In this document: one piece after another, positions 45,122 to 54,249 of the stretch
How the letters are laid out: each line of letters starts with the position of its first letter
Position numbering within the stretch: the first letter of the stretch is position 1
Assembly: GCF_016862095.1 (NCBI RefSeq)
Contig: NZ_BOMH01000073.1
Location: forward strand, 1 to 64,000
DNA length: 64,000 nucleotides
From: Actinoplanes cyaneus
Lineage (GTDB): Bacteria > Actinomycetota > Actinomycetes > Mycobacteriales > Micromonosporaceae
Direction of reading: 5' to 3'
Notes under the pieces: model-generated
The model's database searches: none
What the model was told of the DNA's origin: nothing
What the model saw: the letters and a program-made list of their open reading frames with translations, nothing else
Position numbers and translations under genes: made by a program

Positions 45122-46021
45122 TCACGCCAGCGGTTTGCCGCCGGTGACCCCGAGCACCTCGCCGGTGATGTAGCTGGATTCCTGCGAGGCGAAGAAGACG
45201 TACGCGGGCGCCAGCTCGGCAGGCTGTCCGGCGCGCGCCATCGGGGTGTCCTCGCCGAACGACTGGACTTTCTCTTTGGGCATGGTGGCTGGGATCAGTG
45301 GCGTCCAGATCGGTCCGGGTGCCACGGCGTTGACCCGGATGCCCCTGTCCGCGAGGTTGGCGCCGAGTGCTTTGGTGAAGGCCACGATGCCAGCCTTGGT
45401 GGTGGCGTAGTCGAGTAGGTTCGGCGACGGACTGTACGCCTGGATCGACGCGGTGTTGATGATCGTGGAGCCCGGCCGCATGTGTGGTACCGCCGCCTTG
45501 CTCAGCCAGAACATCGCGTACAGGTTGGTCTTCATCACCCGGTCGAACTGCTCGGTGGTGATGTCGAGCAGACCACTGTCCTGCGACATCTGGTAGGCGG
45601 CGTTGTTGACCAGGATGTCGAGGCCGCCGAGGTCGCTGACCGCCTTCGCCACGATGTCCGCGCAATGGTGTTCGTTGCGGATGTCGCCGGGTACCGTGAC
45701 CGCCTTGCGGCCGGCCTTCTCGACCAGCTGCGCGGTCTCCCGGGCGTCGTCCTGCTCCTCGGGTAGATAGGAGATCAGCACGTCGGCGCCCTCGCGGGCG
45801 AACGCGATGGCCACGGCGCGGCCGATCCCGGAGTCCCCGCCGGTGATGATGGCCCGCTTGCCGTTGAGCCGGCCGGTTCCGTGGTAGCTGTCCTCGCCGT
45901 GGTCCGGCTCGACGTCCATCTCGCCGGTGATGCCGGGGTGCGAGATCCGGTCGCTGTCCTGCGCGTCCGGGGTGCGGTACTGATCCTGGGGATGCTGGGC
46001 CTCGTACTGGTTGTCGGGCAC
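45122..46021 (-). CDS. SDR-family oxidoreductase (YghA/general-stress type)
   Basis: 299 aa. The long polar N-terminus (1-50, ending DSYHGTGRLNGKRA) is typical of the YghA/GsiB-associated SDR group. Cofactor motif IITGGDSGIGRAV, DILVNNAAYQM, catalytic Tyr-x3-Lys in LLDYATTKAGIVAFTKAL, and APGPIWTPLIP. NAD(P)-dependent aldehyde/alcohol dehydrogenase; relatives are induced by general stress. GTG start with AGGAAGG upstream. Isolated on the minus strand. Confidence 0.9.
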   Translation of the reverse strand: MPDNQYEAQHPQDQYRTPDAQDSDRISHPGITGEMDVEPDHGEDSYHGTGRLNGKRAIITGGDSGIGRAVAIAFAREGADVLISYLPEEQDDARETAQLVEKAGRKAVTVPGDIRNEHHCADIVAKAVSDLGGLDILVNNAAYQMSQDSGLLDITTEQFDRVMKTNLYAMFWLSKAAVPHMRPGSTIINTASIQAYSPSPNLLDYATTKAGIVAFTKALGANLADRGIRVNAVAPGPIWTPLIPATMPKEKVQSFGEDTPMARAGQPAELAPAYVFFASQESSYITGEVLGVTGGKPLA

Positions 46022-46528
46022 GGGTGCCGCCTTCCTGATGGGTGAGGACAGGTGGCTTCCCGCAGCGGGTCAGAATAGTCCCTTGAATCATGATTTACCG
46101 GAATTACCCATCTGCTCGGGGTGCTGCGGTCATGTTCCCACCCGGGGCCGCGGGCTGGGCGGTATCAAATGTTCCTGGTCGGGAGCGCGACGTGAGCCGC
46201 AAGCCGTGGCCCCAGGTCCGGTCACCACTTGATGGCGACCAGACGCACCGCATCGGACCGCGACCAGCGGAGTGCCGTCGGTCTGCTGGACGGCGTGTCC
46301 AGCATCCCGTAGTCGTGCAGTACCGCCGGCCGCGCTGCCTCGCTGCCCGTAGGTGTGGATTCTTCACCTTTCGCCTGGTGTGCCCGCTCTCTGCGGCCTT
46401 TCCCATCGGCAGCGGCCCGGCGGGGTGAGCGGCAGACGGCAGGCCCCGGGTGACGTACGTCCTCTGATTCGGCACGAGCGGCCCGTGTGCGACACACTGC
46501 CTCTGGCGTCATGGTGAGGAGGGGTGCA
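46022..46528. other. Divergent intergenic region
   Basis: About 500 bp between the SDR and GAF-PP2C starts. An AT-rich patch at 46,075-46,110 fits a promoter for the SDR gene. No gene recognised. Confidence 0.35.
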
Positions 46529-47776
46529 GTGAGTGGGATCGAAGCTCTGGGCCGGCTGCTGCGGCAGTCGCACCATGCCCGGCCGGACGACCTGCCGCAG
46601 ATGGCGATGCGGGCCGCCCCGCTCGTCGGCGCCACCGCCATGGTCATCTATGTGGTGGATCATCAGCAGCGCGAACTGCTGCCCTTGGTGGCCGGGGATG
46701 CTCCACCCCGTGACCGGTTCATGATCGACGGCACTTTCGCGGGCCGCGCGTTCACCACCGTCGCCGCGTGCGTCAGCGACGCCGAATCCGACGGCGTCCG
46801 GCTGTGGGTGCCGCTGATCAACGGTGCCGAACGCCTCGGCGTCCTGGAAACCGTCCTGGCCGGTCCGGTTGGGGAGTCGACGGTGGAGGACTGCGCGACG
46901 GTCGCGGCGCTGCTGGCCGAGCTGCTCGTCACCCGCGACCTCTACAGCGACACCATCGAACGGTTGCGCCGCCGCGAACCCATGCTGCTGGCGGCGGAGA
47001 TGCTGCGCGCCCAGCTGCCACCGCTGACGTTCTCCACCGGCCATCTGATGATCAGTGGCGTGCTGGAGCCGTGCTACGACGTCGGCGGCGACGCCTTCGA
47101 CTACGCCGTCAACGGCGACATCGCCCACCTGGCCCTGTTCGACGCCGTCGGCCACGGCTCGGCCGGGGGCATGCGGGCGGTCATGCTGGCCTCGCTAGCG
47201 CTGGCGGCCTACCGCAACGCCCGCCGTACCGGCCTCGACCTGATCGGCACGTACCACCACATCGATCAGGCCGTTCAGGACCATGACAAGTGGGGCCTGA
47301 TCACCGCGGTGCTGGCCGAGCTCGACCAGCGCACCGGGGTGCTGCGAGTGATCTCCGCCGGGCATCCCAGCGGTGTGGTCATCCGCCAGGGCAAAGCGGT
47401 CAAGATACTGCCCACGCCGACGGCCCTGCCGGTCTCGCTCGGTCGTCACCGGCCGCCGGTCGTCGTCGAGGAGGCCCTGGAACCGGGCGACCATGTACTG
47501 CTCTACACCGACGGCATCATCGAGGCCCGGTCCAGTGACGGCGAGCCGTTCGGTATCGACCGGCTCGTCGACTTCACGGTCAAGGCCATCGCCGACCAGT
47601 TGCCGTTGCCGGAGACCACCCGCAGGCTGGTCCACGCCATCCTCGAGCGTCAGGACGACTGCCTGCAGGACGACGCGACCGTGCTGCTCGCCCGGTGGAT
47701 CAGCCCGGCTCCGGCCCGCTCCGACACCGAACTGCCGGAGGCTGACAACCAGGCCCCGCTCAACGCCGTCAGCTGA
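46529..47776 (+). CDS. GAF-PP2C phosphatase (RsbU/SpoIIE-like)
   Basis: 415 aa. GAF domain at about 15-140 (MVIYVVDHQQRELLPLVAGD), a linker helix, then a SpoIIE-type phosphatase (about 185-395): CYDVGGDAFDYAV, FDAVGHGSAGGMRAVM, VISAGHPSGVVI, LLYTDGIIEARS, CLQDDATVLLARW. All acidic metal ligands are present. It likely dephosphorylates a STAS protein in response to a GAF ligand. GTG 46529 is preferred because AGGAGG sits 6 nt upstream; an ATG at 46511 is also in frame. Confidence 0.88.
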   Translation: MSGIEALGRLLRQSHHARPDDLPQMAMRAAPLVGATAMVIYVVDHQQRELLPLVAGDAPPRDRFMIDGTFAGRAFTTVAACVSDAESDGVRLWVPLINGAERLGVLETVLAGPVGESTVEDCATVAALLAELLVTRDLYSDTIERLRRREPMLLAAEMLRAQLPPLTFSTGHLMISGVLEPCYDVGGDAFDYAVNGDIAHLALFDAVGHGSAGGMRAVMLASLALAAYRNARRTGLDLIGTYHHIDQAVQDHDKWGLITAVLAELDQRTGVLRVISAGHPSGVVIRQGKAVKILPTPTALPVSLGRHRPPVVVEEALEPGDHVLLYTDGIIEARSSDGEPFGIDRLVDFTVKAIADQLPLPETTRRLVHAILERQDDCLQDDATVLLARWISPAPARSDTELPEADNQAPLNAVS

Positions 47777-47909
47777 CCCGGACCCAGCGGACGGTATGCC
47801 ACAAGCCGGCGATCGGTGCCAACTCACCTGCTCCTCATCGCCTGAACGCTCCCGGAACACCGTTCGGCCGGTGGCGGCCTCGCCTGAACGGGACCGCCCG
47901 GCGTCGTGA

Positions 47910-47947
47910 ACCGGCCCGGGCGGCGAGGGGCCAGCGCCCGGGCCGGT
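47910..47947. terminator. Bidirectional terminator
   Basis: Perfect 13-bp stem ACCGGCCCGGGCG/CGCCCGGGCCGGT with a 12-nt loop, between the convergent PP2C and mannanase genes and 3 bp from the mannanase stop. Confidence 0.8.
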
Positions 47948-47949
47948 GG

Positions 47950-48930
47950 TCAGTAGACGGAGGCCTGGGTGCTCGTGGTGTAGATACCGTTGGCGCCGAA
48001 CCACACCCGGTCGCCCCAGGACGTACGGGCGTTGCCGTTGAAGTTGCTGACCTGGTCGAGGTACGAAAGGTCGCTGCTGTTGCCGCTCCAGGACCACGCG
48101 AGAAGTCCGTACCCGGCAGAGTTGGCCTTGGCCATGATGGTGTCCTCGTCGACGTTGCCGTAGGCGTCGTAGGGCCCGAACTCCCCGATCAGCAGCAGGT
48201 TGTTGTTCTTGAAGGTGTCGATGTACGAGGTGATCGTCGAGGCGCTGCTGTACTGCGAGTACATGTGCACCGAGAAGACGAGGTTGTGACGCGGGTCGGC
48301 GGCCTGGACCGACGCGGCGTTGTTCTTCATCACGCCGCCGTTGTCCTGTCCCCAGTTCGGGGCGTCGACGACCAGGACGTGGTCGAGGCCGGCGTTGCGC
48401 AGCTTGGTGACGGCGTTCTTGGTGTCGGCGGTCCAGTTGGCGATGTTGTTGTTGCCGTACGGCTCGTTGCCGATGTTGATCATCACGTAGCGCTCCTGGC
48501 CCTGCAGCGCGTTCTTGATCCTGATCCAGTAGTCGGCGGCCGAGGAGAGGCTGTACGCGCCGCCGGCGTCGCCGTACCCGGTGGTGTCGTGATTCTCCAG
48601 CAGGCAGATCAGCTTGTTGCTCTTGCAGGCGGCGATGACGTTGCTGACGTCCGAGGCGGAGTTGGCCGTCCACCGGCCGCGGCTGAGCACGACGCGCACG
48701 GTGTTGGCCCGCCAGCTCTTCTGCCAGCCGAGATCACTGGCGGTGTTGCCGGGAAACCAGGCGTGCGGCTCGTTCGTCCCCCGGATCATGAAGCTCTTGC
48801 CGTTGCCGTCGAGCAGGGCCTGGCCGCTGACGCGCATGCCGGTCGCGGCGTACGCGGGAGCGACTCCGACGGCCAGGCTCAGCGGTAGTGCGGCGATGAC
48901 AGCCGCGGCCAGCAGGGGTCTGAATCTCAC
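47950..48930 (-). CDS. Secreted beta-mannanase, GH5 subfamily 8-like
   Basis: 326 aa. Signal peptide 1-28 (LLAAAVIAALPLSLAVGVAPAYA). The mature GH5 barrel closely follows the Streptomyces ManA type: SFMIRGTNEPHAWFPGN, NTVRVVLSRGRW, LENHDTTGYGD, acid/base Glu in INIGNEPYGN, LVVDAPNWGQD, nucleophile Glu in LLIGEFGPYD, and GLLAWSWSGN. It hydrolyses internal beta-1,4-mannosyl bonds outside the cell. No carbohydrate-binding module follows. GTG start with AGGAGA upstream. It lies 9 bp downstream of the alpha-galactosidase gene, forming an operon. Confidence 0.92.
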   Translation of the reverse strand: MRFRPLLAAAVIAALPLSLAVGVAPAYAATGMRVSGQALLDGNGKSFMIRGTNEPHAWFPGNTASDLGWQKSWRANTVRVVLSRGRWTANSASDVSNVIAACKSNKLICLLENHDTTGYGDAGGAYSLSSAADYWIRIKNALQGQERYVMINIGNEPYGNNNIANWTADTKNAVTKLRNAGLDHVLVVDAPNWGQDNGGVMKNNAASVQAADPRHNLVFSVHMYSQYSSASTITSYIDTFKNNNLLLIGEFGPYDAYGNVDEDTIMAKANSAGYGLLAWSWSGNSSDLSYLDQVSNFNGNARTSWGDRVWFGANGIYTTSTQASVY

Positions 48931-48939
48931 GATGTTCTC

Positions 48940-51263
48940 CTATTCCGCACGGATGTTGTCGATCTCCGCCGCCGCGCCGCCGTTGAGGAACACCCAGATG
49001 CCGTGCACTTGCGTGGGGTCGGGTGGCGCCCCGCCGGGGCAGGAGATGTCGTCGATGCTCTCGGTGATGGAGCGGCTGGCGTGCGCGTTGGTCCACGCCC
49101 ACTTCCCGCCCTGGCACCAGGTGTTGTCCGGCCCGGCCTGGATGGCGATCTCACCGGAGGTGCCGGCTTGTCCGGCACGTACGTCGTACTTCAGGGCCCG
49201 CGTGCCGGTCAGGTCGAGCGGCGATGTGAGGGCGACGCCGAACCAGTTGCCGTTGACGGGCGGCTCGACCTGCAGCCCGTGCGTCCCGTCGGTGGCGAAG
49301 GCGGAGGACCCGGCGACGCTGCCGCCCTGCTCCGGGTTGGCGATGCCGAACCCGTCGGTGCCGTCCTCGAAGGAGAGCAGCGTCCTGGACGCCGGTGCGA
49401 CCGGATCGTCCGGGCCGGCCGATCCGCAGGTCAGCACCGGCGCCGCCCAGTCGGCGTGCGTTCCGGCCGTACCGTCGACGGCCAGTGGCAACCGTTGGAT
49501 GCCCGATAGTCCGGCGGTCAAGGTTGTCGCCGCGCCGCCGGATGCCATGGTGCCGCTGCTCACGACCGCCGTGTCGTCGGCGTAGACGGTGAACCGGGCC
49601 GTTCCGGCATTGTCCTCGTCGTCGACGCCCACGTCCGTGGTCAATGACGAGCAGGTGCCGCCGAGGTAGTAGAGCAGTTCGTCCGGCGCGGCCACGCCCA
49701 GGCCACGGGTGTAGTAGTGGCCAGCGATGGTGATCAGGTTGCCGTCGCCGATGCCGGCTCCGCCGACTGACTGGTCGAACTCGGCGTCCGTCTCGGCGGC
49801 GGTCGGTAGCGCGCTCAGGTGCCAGCGCCCGGACGCGGGCGCCGTGACGACGTCGGCATCGAGGCCGGTGCTGGTGGCGGCGGGCCGATGGTGCGGGCCC
49901 CACCCGTAGGACGCGGTGATCGTCAGTGGATACCGGCCCGCGGCGCTTCCGTCAGGAACGGTCACCTGCCAGGTGGTGGTCAGCGCCGCGTCGGGGGCCA
50001 GCTTCCCGGCGGTCGGCGGCGAGGTGGGCCGGACTGTCCACCCTTGCGGCGCCTGGACCCGTACCCGTACTCCGGTCAGGCCGGTGCCGCCCCGATCGGT
50101 CACCATCGTGGTCAGCACGCCGGCATGCTCCGCACCCGGAACGAGAGTCGCCAGGCCGGCGCCGACCGTCACCGAGGGCGGTACGGCCATCGGACCGGCC
50201 ATCGGGCGGACCCGGTACACCACCGTGCCGTGCGGTGGCACCGCGGCGGCGATGGTGGTGCCCGCCTGCAGATCCTTTCCGGACCAGACGTCGTGCAGCC
50301 GGTACGCGGGCGCCCGGGCCAGACCGGTGTCGCCGGCCGCGACGCCGACGGTGGCAAGCTTGTCGGTGGAGTTGTACAGCGCGATCGCCCGGTCACCACC
50401 GGCCAGCGGCTTGTCGAGCACCATCGGCCCGCCCGCGTCGCTGACCACGGCGCACTGCACCCCGAGCCGGTCCTGATCGATGGCGATGATGCCGCGGTGA
50501 CCGAGACGGCCAGGGTGTCCGCCCCGGCCGTACGCAGATCGGTGCCGATGATGAGCGGGGCGCCATCATCGCCCACATGCTCATGTGGGTGCGATATTCC
50601 ACGGCGGACATCCCGCCGTTGCCGACCTCCAGCATGTCCGGGTCGTTCCAGTGCCCCGGCCCGGCGTACGGCGCCAGCGGCGCGTTCTGCGCGATGATCG
50701 ACCGTACGCTCGGCCAGGTGTCGCTGATATCGCCGGTGGTACGCCACAACTGGGCCACGCCGGTGGCCCAGTTCCATGGCCGGGACGAGCCCCACTCGCA
50801 CATGGCGTAGACGATCGGCCGGCCGGTGGCCCGCAGCGCGTCGCGCATCGCCGTGTAGCGCCGCTGGTAGTCGGCTTGCGAGCCGTCGGACTGGTTGTGG
50901 CAGTTGTCGTACTTGAGGTAGTCGATGCCCCAGTCCGCCCAGGTCCGGGCGTCGATCGTCTCGTGCCCGAGGCTGCCCGGGTAGCCCGCGCATGTCTGCG
51001 TTCCCGCGTCGCCGTAGATGCCCAGCTTGAGCCCTTTGCCGTGGACGTAGCGGGCCAGTCCGCCATGCCCTCGGGGAACTTGACCGGGTTGGGCACGAGC
51101 CGGCCGCCGGCGTCTCGTTCCTGGGCCGACCAGCAGTCGTCGATGGTGACGTACTCGTAGCCGGCCGCGCGCAGAGACCCTTCTCGACCATGGCGTCGGC
51201 GGTCTGCCGGATGAGCGTGTCGTCCACCGCGCAGCCGAAGGCGTTCCAGTCGTTGAAGCCCAT
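48940..51263 (-). pseudogene. GH27 alpha-galactosidase with four frameshifts and no signal peptide
   Basis: GH27 barrel from MGFNDWNAFGCAVDD onward: VTIDDCWSAQERDAGG, nucleophile Asp in YLKYDNCHNQ, MCEWGSSRPWNWA, acid/base Asp in TTGDISDTW, GHWNDPDMLEVGN. Following it requires changing frame near 51,175, 51,060, 50,560 and 50,505. After the barrel come the usual C-terminal beta domain, a NEW3-type domain (VTVGAGLATLVPGAEHAGVL), an NPCBM-type domain (YTRGLGVAAPDELLYYLGG), and a carbohydrate-binding-like domain (LLSFEDGTDGFGIANPE) ending at 48940. No secretion signal or start codon precedes PPMGFN. If repaired it would remove galactose branches from galactomannan. Confidence 0.8.
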
Positions 51264-51335
51264 CGGCGGCGTCGCGGCCAGGGCGGCTCGTGGCGTGCCG
51301 GGGGAGGATGCGGACGCGGATGCGGGGCTCGGCGT

Positions 51336-51364
51336 CAGTAAGCGCCTTAAGTTATGGGTGTCAA
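51336..51364 (-). promoter_or_regulatory. Candidate promoter and operator for the GH27-GH5 operon
   Basis: On the minus strand TTGACA (51364-51359), a 17-bp spacer, then TTACTG (51341-51336). The spacer contains CTTAAGGCGCT, the same 11-mer found inverted in the facing promoter. The -10 is weak. Confidence 0.45.
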
Positions 51365-51434
51365 TGGGTGGCGGGCGGGTTTGCGGCTAGCCGCTTCTTT
51401 CCCTGCTGCTGCGGCAGCGGGACGTTGCGCCTGC

Positions 51435-51463
51435 TTGACGCCTTACTTAAGGCGCTTTAGATT
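51435..51463 (+). promoter_or_regulatory. Candidate promoter and operator for the GH5_7-like mannanase
   Basis: TTGACG (51435-51440), 17-bp spacer, TAGATT (51458-51463). CTTAAGGCGCT (51446-51456) lies inside the spacer, where a bound repressor would block RNA polymerase. It is a perfect inverted copy of 51341-51351. Confidence 0.55.
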
Positions 51464-51512
51464 GCGTAACGGCCCGGAAACATCGATGACCGACACTCCA
51501 GCGGAGACGATC

Positions 51513-53498
51513 ATGAACGTGCTGACGGCGACGCGCCGACATTGCGCCGCCCTTCTCGGATTGCTGCTGGCCGCTGTCGGCGTCGCCGCGGTGCCCGCGT
51601 CGGCGACCGCCGCGGCCTCGCCGTTCGTGACGCGGACCGGCGCCACCCTCACGCTGGGCGGCAGACCGTTCCGTTTCGCCGGGACCAACAACTACTACCT
51701 GCACTACCAGTCCGCGGTCGCTCGCGACAACGTGCTCGACAAGGCGGCCGCCTCCGGATTTCAGGTAGTGCGGACGTGGGGCTGGTTCGACACCGGCCTC
51801 GCCGACGGCAGCGATCCCACCGCCGGCAGCCAGAACGGCGTGTACCTGCAGTATTGGGACGGCTCGCGTCATCCGCGCTACAACGATGGCGCGGACGGCC
51901 TGGCCCGGCTGGACGTGGTGATCGCCCGCGCCGCTCACGACGGGCTCAAGCTGGTCATCCCGTTCACCAACAACTGGGCCGACTTCGGTGGCATGGACAG
52001 GTATGTCGAGTGGGCCGGCGGCGCGCACCACGACGACTTCTACACCGACGCCCGGATCCGGGGCTGGTACCGCGACTACATCGCGCATGTGCTCGACCGG
52101 ACCAACACCATCACCGGCGTGAAGTACAAGGACGACCCGACGATCATGACGTGGGAACTGGCCAACGAGCCGCGGTGCGTCGGCTCCGGCCGGTATCCGC
52201 GCTCCGCAGGCTGCGACACCGACACGATCACCGCCTGGGCCGACGAGATGTCCACGTACATCAGGTCGGTGGATCGCCGGCATCTGATCAGCGTCGGCGA
52301 CGAGGGCTTCTTCGCCGACCAGCCCGGCGGCGACGACTGGACCCGCAACGGGGGAGAGGGTATCGACACCGTCCGCCTGGGCCGGCTCAAGAACATCGAC
52401 GTGCTCAGCTACCACCTGTACCCGGACGGCTGGGGCAAGACGGCCGACTGGGGCACCCAGTGGATCATCGAGCACGCCAAGGCGGGACGCCAGGTCGGCA
52501 AGCCGGTGATGCTCGGCGAGTTCGGGTACCGCGACAAGGCCACCCGCAACACCGTCTACCAGCGCTGGACCGACGCGGCCTACGCCTCCGGCACCACCGG
52601 CGCGCTGTACTGGATCCTGTCGGACCGGCTCGAGGACGGCAGTCTCTACGGTGACTACGACGGGTTCACCGTCTACTGCCCGAGCCCGGTCTGCACCACG
52701 ATCGGCAACTTCGCCCGCCGGATGCGCGGCGCAGGCTTCACCTTCGCCCCGGTCGCCGACGACGACACCACAACCACCGATTACGGTACGGCCGTGAGCG
52801 TCGCCGCCACCGGTAACGACATCGCCTACCTGCCGGCCCGCGCGGTCAACCCCCGCACCGTCGACCTGGACCCGGACCGTGCCGGCCGGCAGACGACGGT
52901 CACCGTCACCGGCGGAACCTTCACCGTTCGCAGCAACGGCACGGTCGATTTCACCCCGGCAGCTGGCTTCGCGGGCAGAGCCGTGGCGACCTACACCGTC
53001 CGGGACGACCTCGGCCGGACCTCGAACCGGGCCACCGTCACGGTGACCGTCAAACCACAGCCGCGCCCCGCCGAAACCCTCTTCGACTTCGAGGACGGGA
53101 CCCAGGGGTGGGGACCTGCGGCGTTCAACCCCGATGCCGGCACCACCGCCGTCACCACCGCGTTCCACGCCGACGGCGTGCAGGGACTGCGCCTGACCGG
53201 CACCGCGGGCGGCTGGTTCGGCGCACCATTGCCTGCCCCGGCGGACCTGAGCACCCGGGCAGCACTGAGCTTCGCCTCCCCGTCGGCCAACGGATCCTTC
53301 GCGGTCTCCTTCCAGACCGGGCCGGACAGCGTGTGGTGCCAGGGCGATGCCCGGCCGGCGCCGGACCGTCCCGGCACTTTCGTCCTGGACCTGACCGCCG
53401 TCGCCCCGGGCTGCCCCGGCTTGGCCGACGTGCGCACCGTCAACCTCTACCTTGGCGGCAACCAGGTCCAGGACATCGACGCCGTGACCCTCAGCTGA
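51513..53498 (+). CDS. Secreted beta-mannanase, GH5 subfamily 7-like, multidomain
   Basis: 661 aa. Signal peptide about 1-35 (CAALLGLLLAAVGVAAVPASATAA). GH5 barrel to about 400: FRFAGTNNYYLHYQS, VVRTWGWFD, NNWADFGGMD, acid/base Glu in WELANEPRC, SYHLYPDGWGK, nucleophile Glu in MLGEFGYRDKA, ALYWILSDR. Then a cadherin/Ig-like repeat with DYGTAVSVAATGNDI and FTPAAGFAGRAVATYTV (about 415-510), and a C-terminal carbohydrate-binding-like domain LFDFEDGTQGWGP (about 518-661) related to that of the GH27 protein. Start at ATG 51513, with GGAG 7 nt before; ATG 51486 is also in frame. It cuts mannan backbones outside the cell. Confidence 0.9.
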   Translation: MNVLTATRRHCAALLGLLLAAVGVAAVPASATAAASPFVTRTGATLTLGGRPFRFAGTNNYYLHYQSAVARDNVLDKAAASGFQVVRTWGWFDTGLADGSDPTAGSQNGVYLQYWDGSRHPRYNDGADGLARLDVVIARAAHDGLKLVIPFTNNWADFGGMDRYVEWAGGAHHDDFYTDARIRGWYRDYIAHVLDRTNTITGVKYKDDPTIMTWELANEPRCVGSGRYPRSAGCDTDTITAWADEMSTYIRSVDRRHLISVGDEGFFADQPGGDDWTRNGGEGIDTVRLGRLKNIDVLSYHLYPDGWGKTADWGTQWIIEHAKAGRQVGKPVMLGEFGYRDKATRNTVYQRWTDAAYASGTTGALYWILSDRLEDGSLYGDYDGFTVYCPSPVCTTIGNFARRMRGAGFTFAPVADDDTTTTDYGTAVSVAATGNDIAYLPARAVNPRTVDLDPDRAGRQTTVTVTGGTFTVRSNGTVDFTPAAGFAGRAVATYTVRDDLGRTSNRATVTVTVKPQPRPAETLFDFEDGTQGWGPAAFNPDAGTTAVTTAFHADGVQGLRLTGTAGGWFGAPLPAPADLSTRAALSFASPSANGSFAVSFQTGPDSVWCQGDARPAPDRPGTFVLDLTAVAPGCPGLADVRTVNLYLGGNQVQDIDAVTLS

Positions 53499-53538
53499 CC
53501 GCGTACCCCCGGCGCGGTCCGACGAAAGGAGATCCCCG

Positions 53539-53582
53539 ATGAGACGCCTGCGGGCGTTGAGCTTGGCCGTCCTGACGGCCAA
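53539..53582 (+). pseudogene. 5' stub of a secreted-protein gene cut off by the CAP repeat
   Basis: AAAGGAG 8 nt before ATG 53539, then MRRLRALSLAVLTA, the start of a signal peptide. At 53583 the reading frame runs into the 663-bp CAP repeat and becomes arginine-rich nonsense. The rest of the gene is gone. Confidence 0.55.
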
Positions 53583-53701
53583 GCGGCAACCGGATGGCGA
53601 CTGCAACGCCACTGATCCGCGATCACCGGAGCTGAGCCCCCGACGAAGAGAACGGTGCGCCCGGCGGACACGCCGGGGCCACCGATCGAAAGGGTCTCCT
53701 C

Positions 53702-54196
53702 TTGCGCTCTCTCCTGCGTAGCTTCGCCCTGGCCGCCTTCATCGTCCCGGCCGCGGCCGGCGTCATGATGAGTGCGTCCCCGGCTGAGGCCGCGCCGGTG
53801 AAGGCCAAAGCCGCCGAGCAGAGCTTGCAGGCCGACATTCTCCGCCTGGTCAACGAGGAGCGCGTCGAGCACGGTTGTGCCGCGCTGACCGCGAACGACC
53901 AGCTCACCGAGGCTGCCCGGGCGCACAGTGCGTGGATGGGCCGTACCGGCGCGTTCTCGCACACCGGCCGGGCCGGCTCGAACTTCGTGTCGCGTGCCAA
54001 GGCCGCCGGCTTCGCCCGCCCGTCCGCCGAGAACATCGCCTGGGGCTACCGCAGCGCCGAGGAGGTCGTGACCGGCTGGATGAACAGCCCGGGCCACCGC
54101 GCGAACATCCTGAACTGCCGCTCGAAGACGGTCGGCACCGGCGCCGTCTACGCGCAGAACGGCGCGCCGTACTACACCCAGGACTTCGGTTACTGA
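53702..54196 (+). CDS. Secreted CAP-domain protein, copy 2
   Basis: 164 aa from TTG 53702, the same start and ribosome binding site as copy 1. It differs from copy 1 at five residues (Ala for Ser near 37, Leu for Phe near 47, Glu for Asp near 56, Arg for His near 106, Gly for Ala near 147). Signal peptide, AENIAWGYRS core and SPGHRAN signature are unchanged, so it should fold and be secreted. The conserved protein despite nucleotide divergence suggests both copies have been under selection or are kept alike by gene conversion. Confidence 0.9.
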   Translation: MRSLLRSFALAAFIVPAAAGVMMSASPAEAAPVKAKAAEQSLQADILRLVNEERVEHGCAALTANDQLTEAARAHSAWMGRTGAFSHTGRAGSNFVSRAKAAGFARPSAENIAWGYRSAEEVVTGWMNSPGHRANILNCRSKTVGTGAVYAQNGAPYYTQDFGY

Positions 54197-54216
54197 GCCC
54201 ACTGATCGTCGCACCG

Positions 54217-54245
54217 ATGCCCCGCAGCTCCCCCGAGCGCGGGGC
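54217..54245 (+). terminator. Hairpin after CAP gene copy 2
   Basis: Stem GCCCCGC/GCGGGGC with loop as in copy 1; the outer two base pairs are lost because the repeat ends here. Confidence 0.5.
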
Positions 54246-54249
54246 GATG

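Larger units (their letters stand above)
53583..54245 (+). repeat. 663-bp direct repeat, copy 2 (CAP gene unit)
   Basis: Same length and orientation as 7576-8238, offset 46,007 bp. Differences are scattered substitutions only. Confidence 0.9.

Noticed and set aside
51447..53612. 721-codon minus-strand frame opposite the GH5_7-like mannanase
   Set aside because: Composition typical of antisense of a GC-rich gene, no family motifs; the plus-strand gene has signal peptide and catalytic residues.
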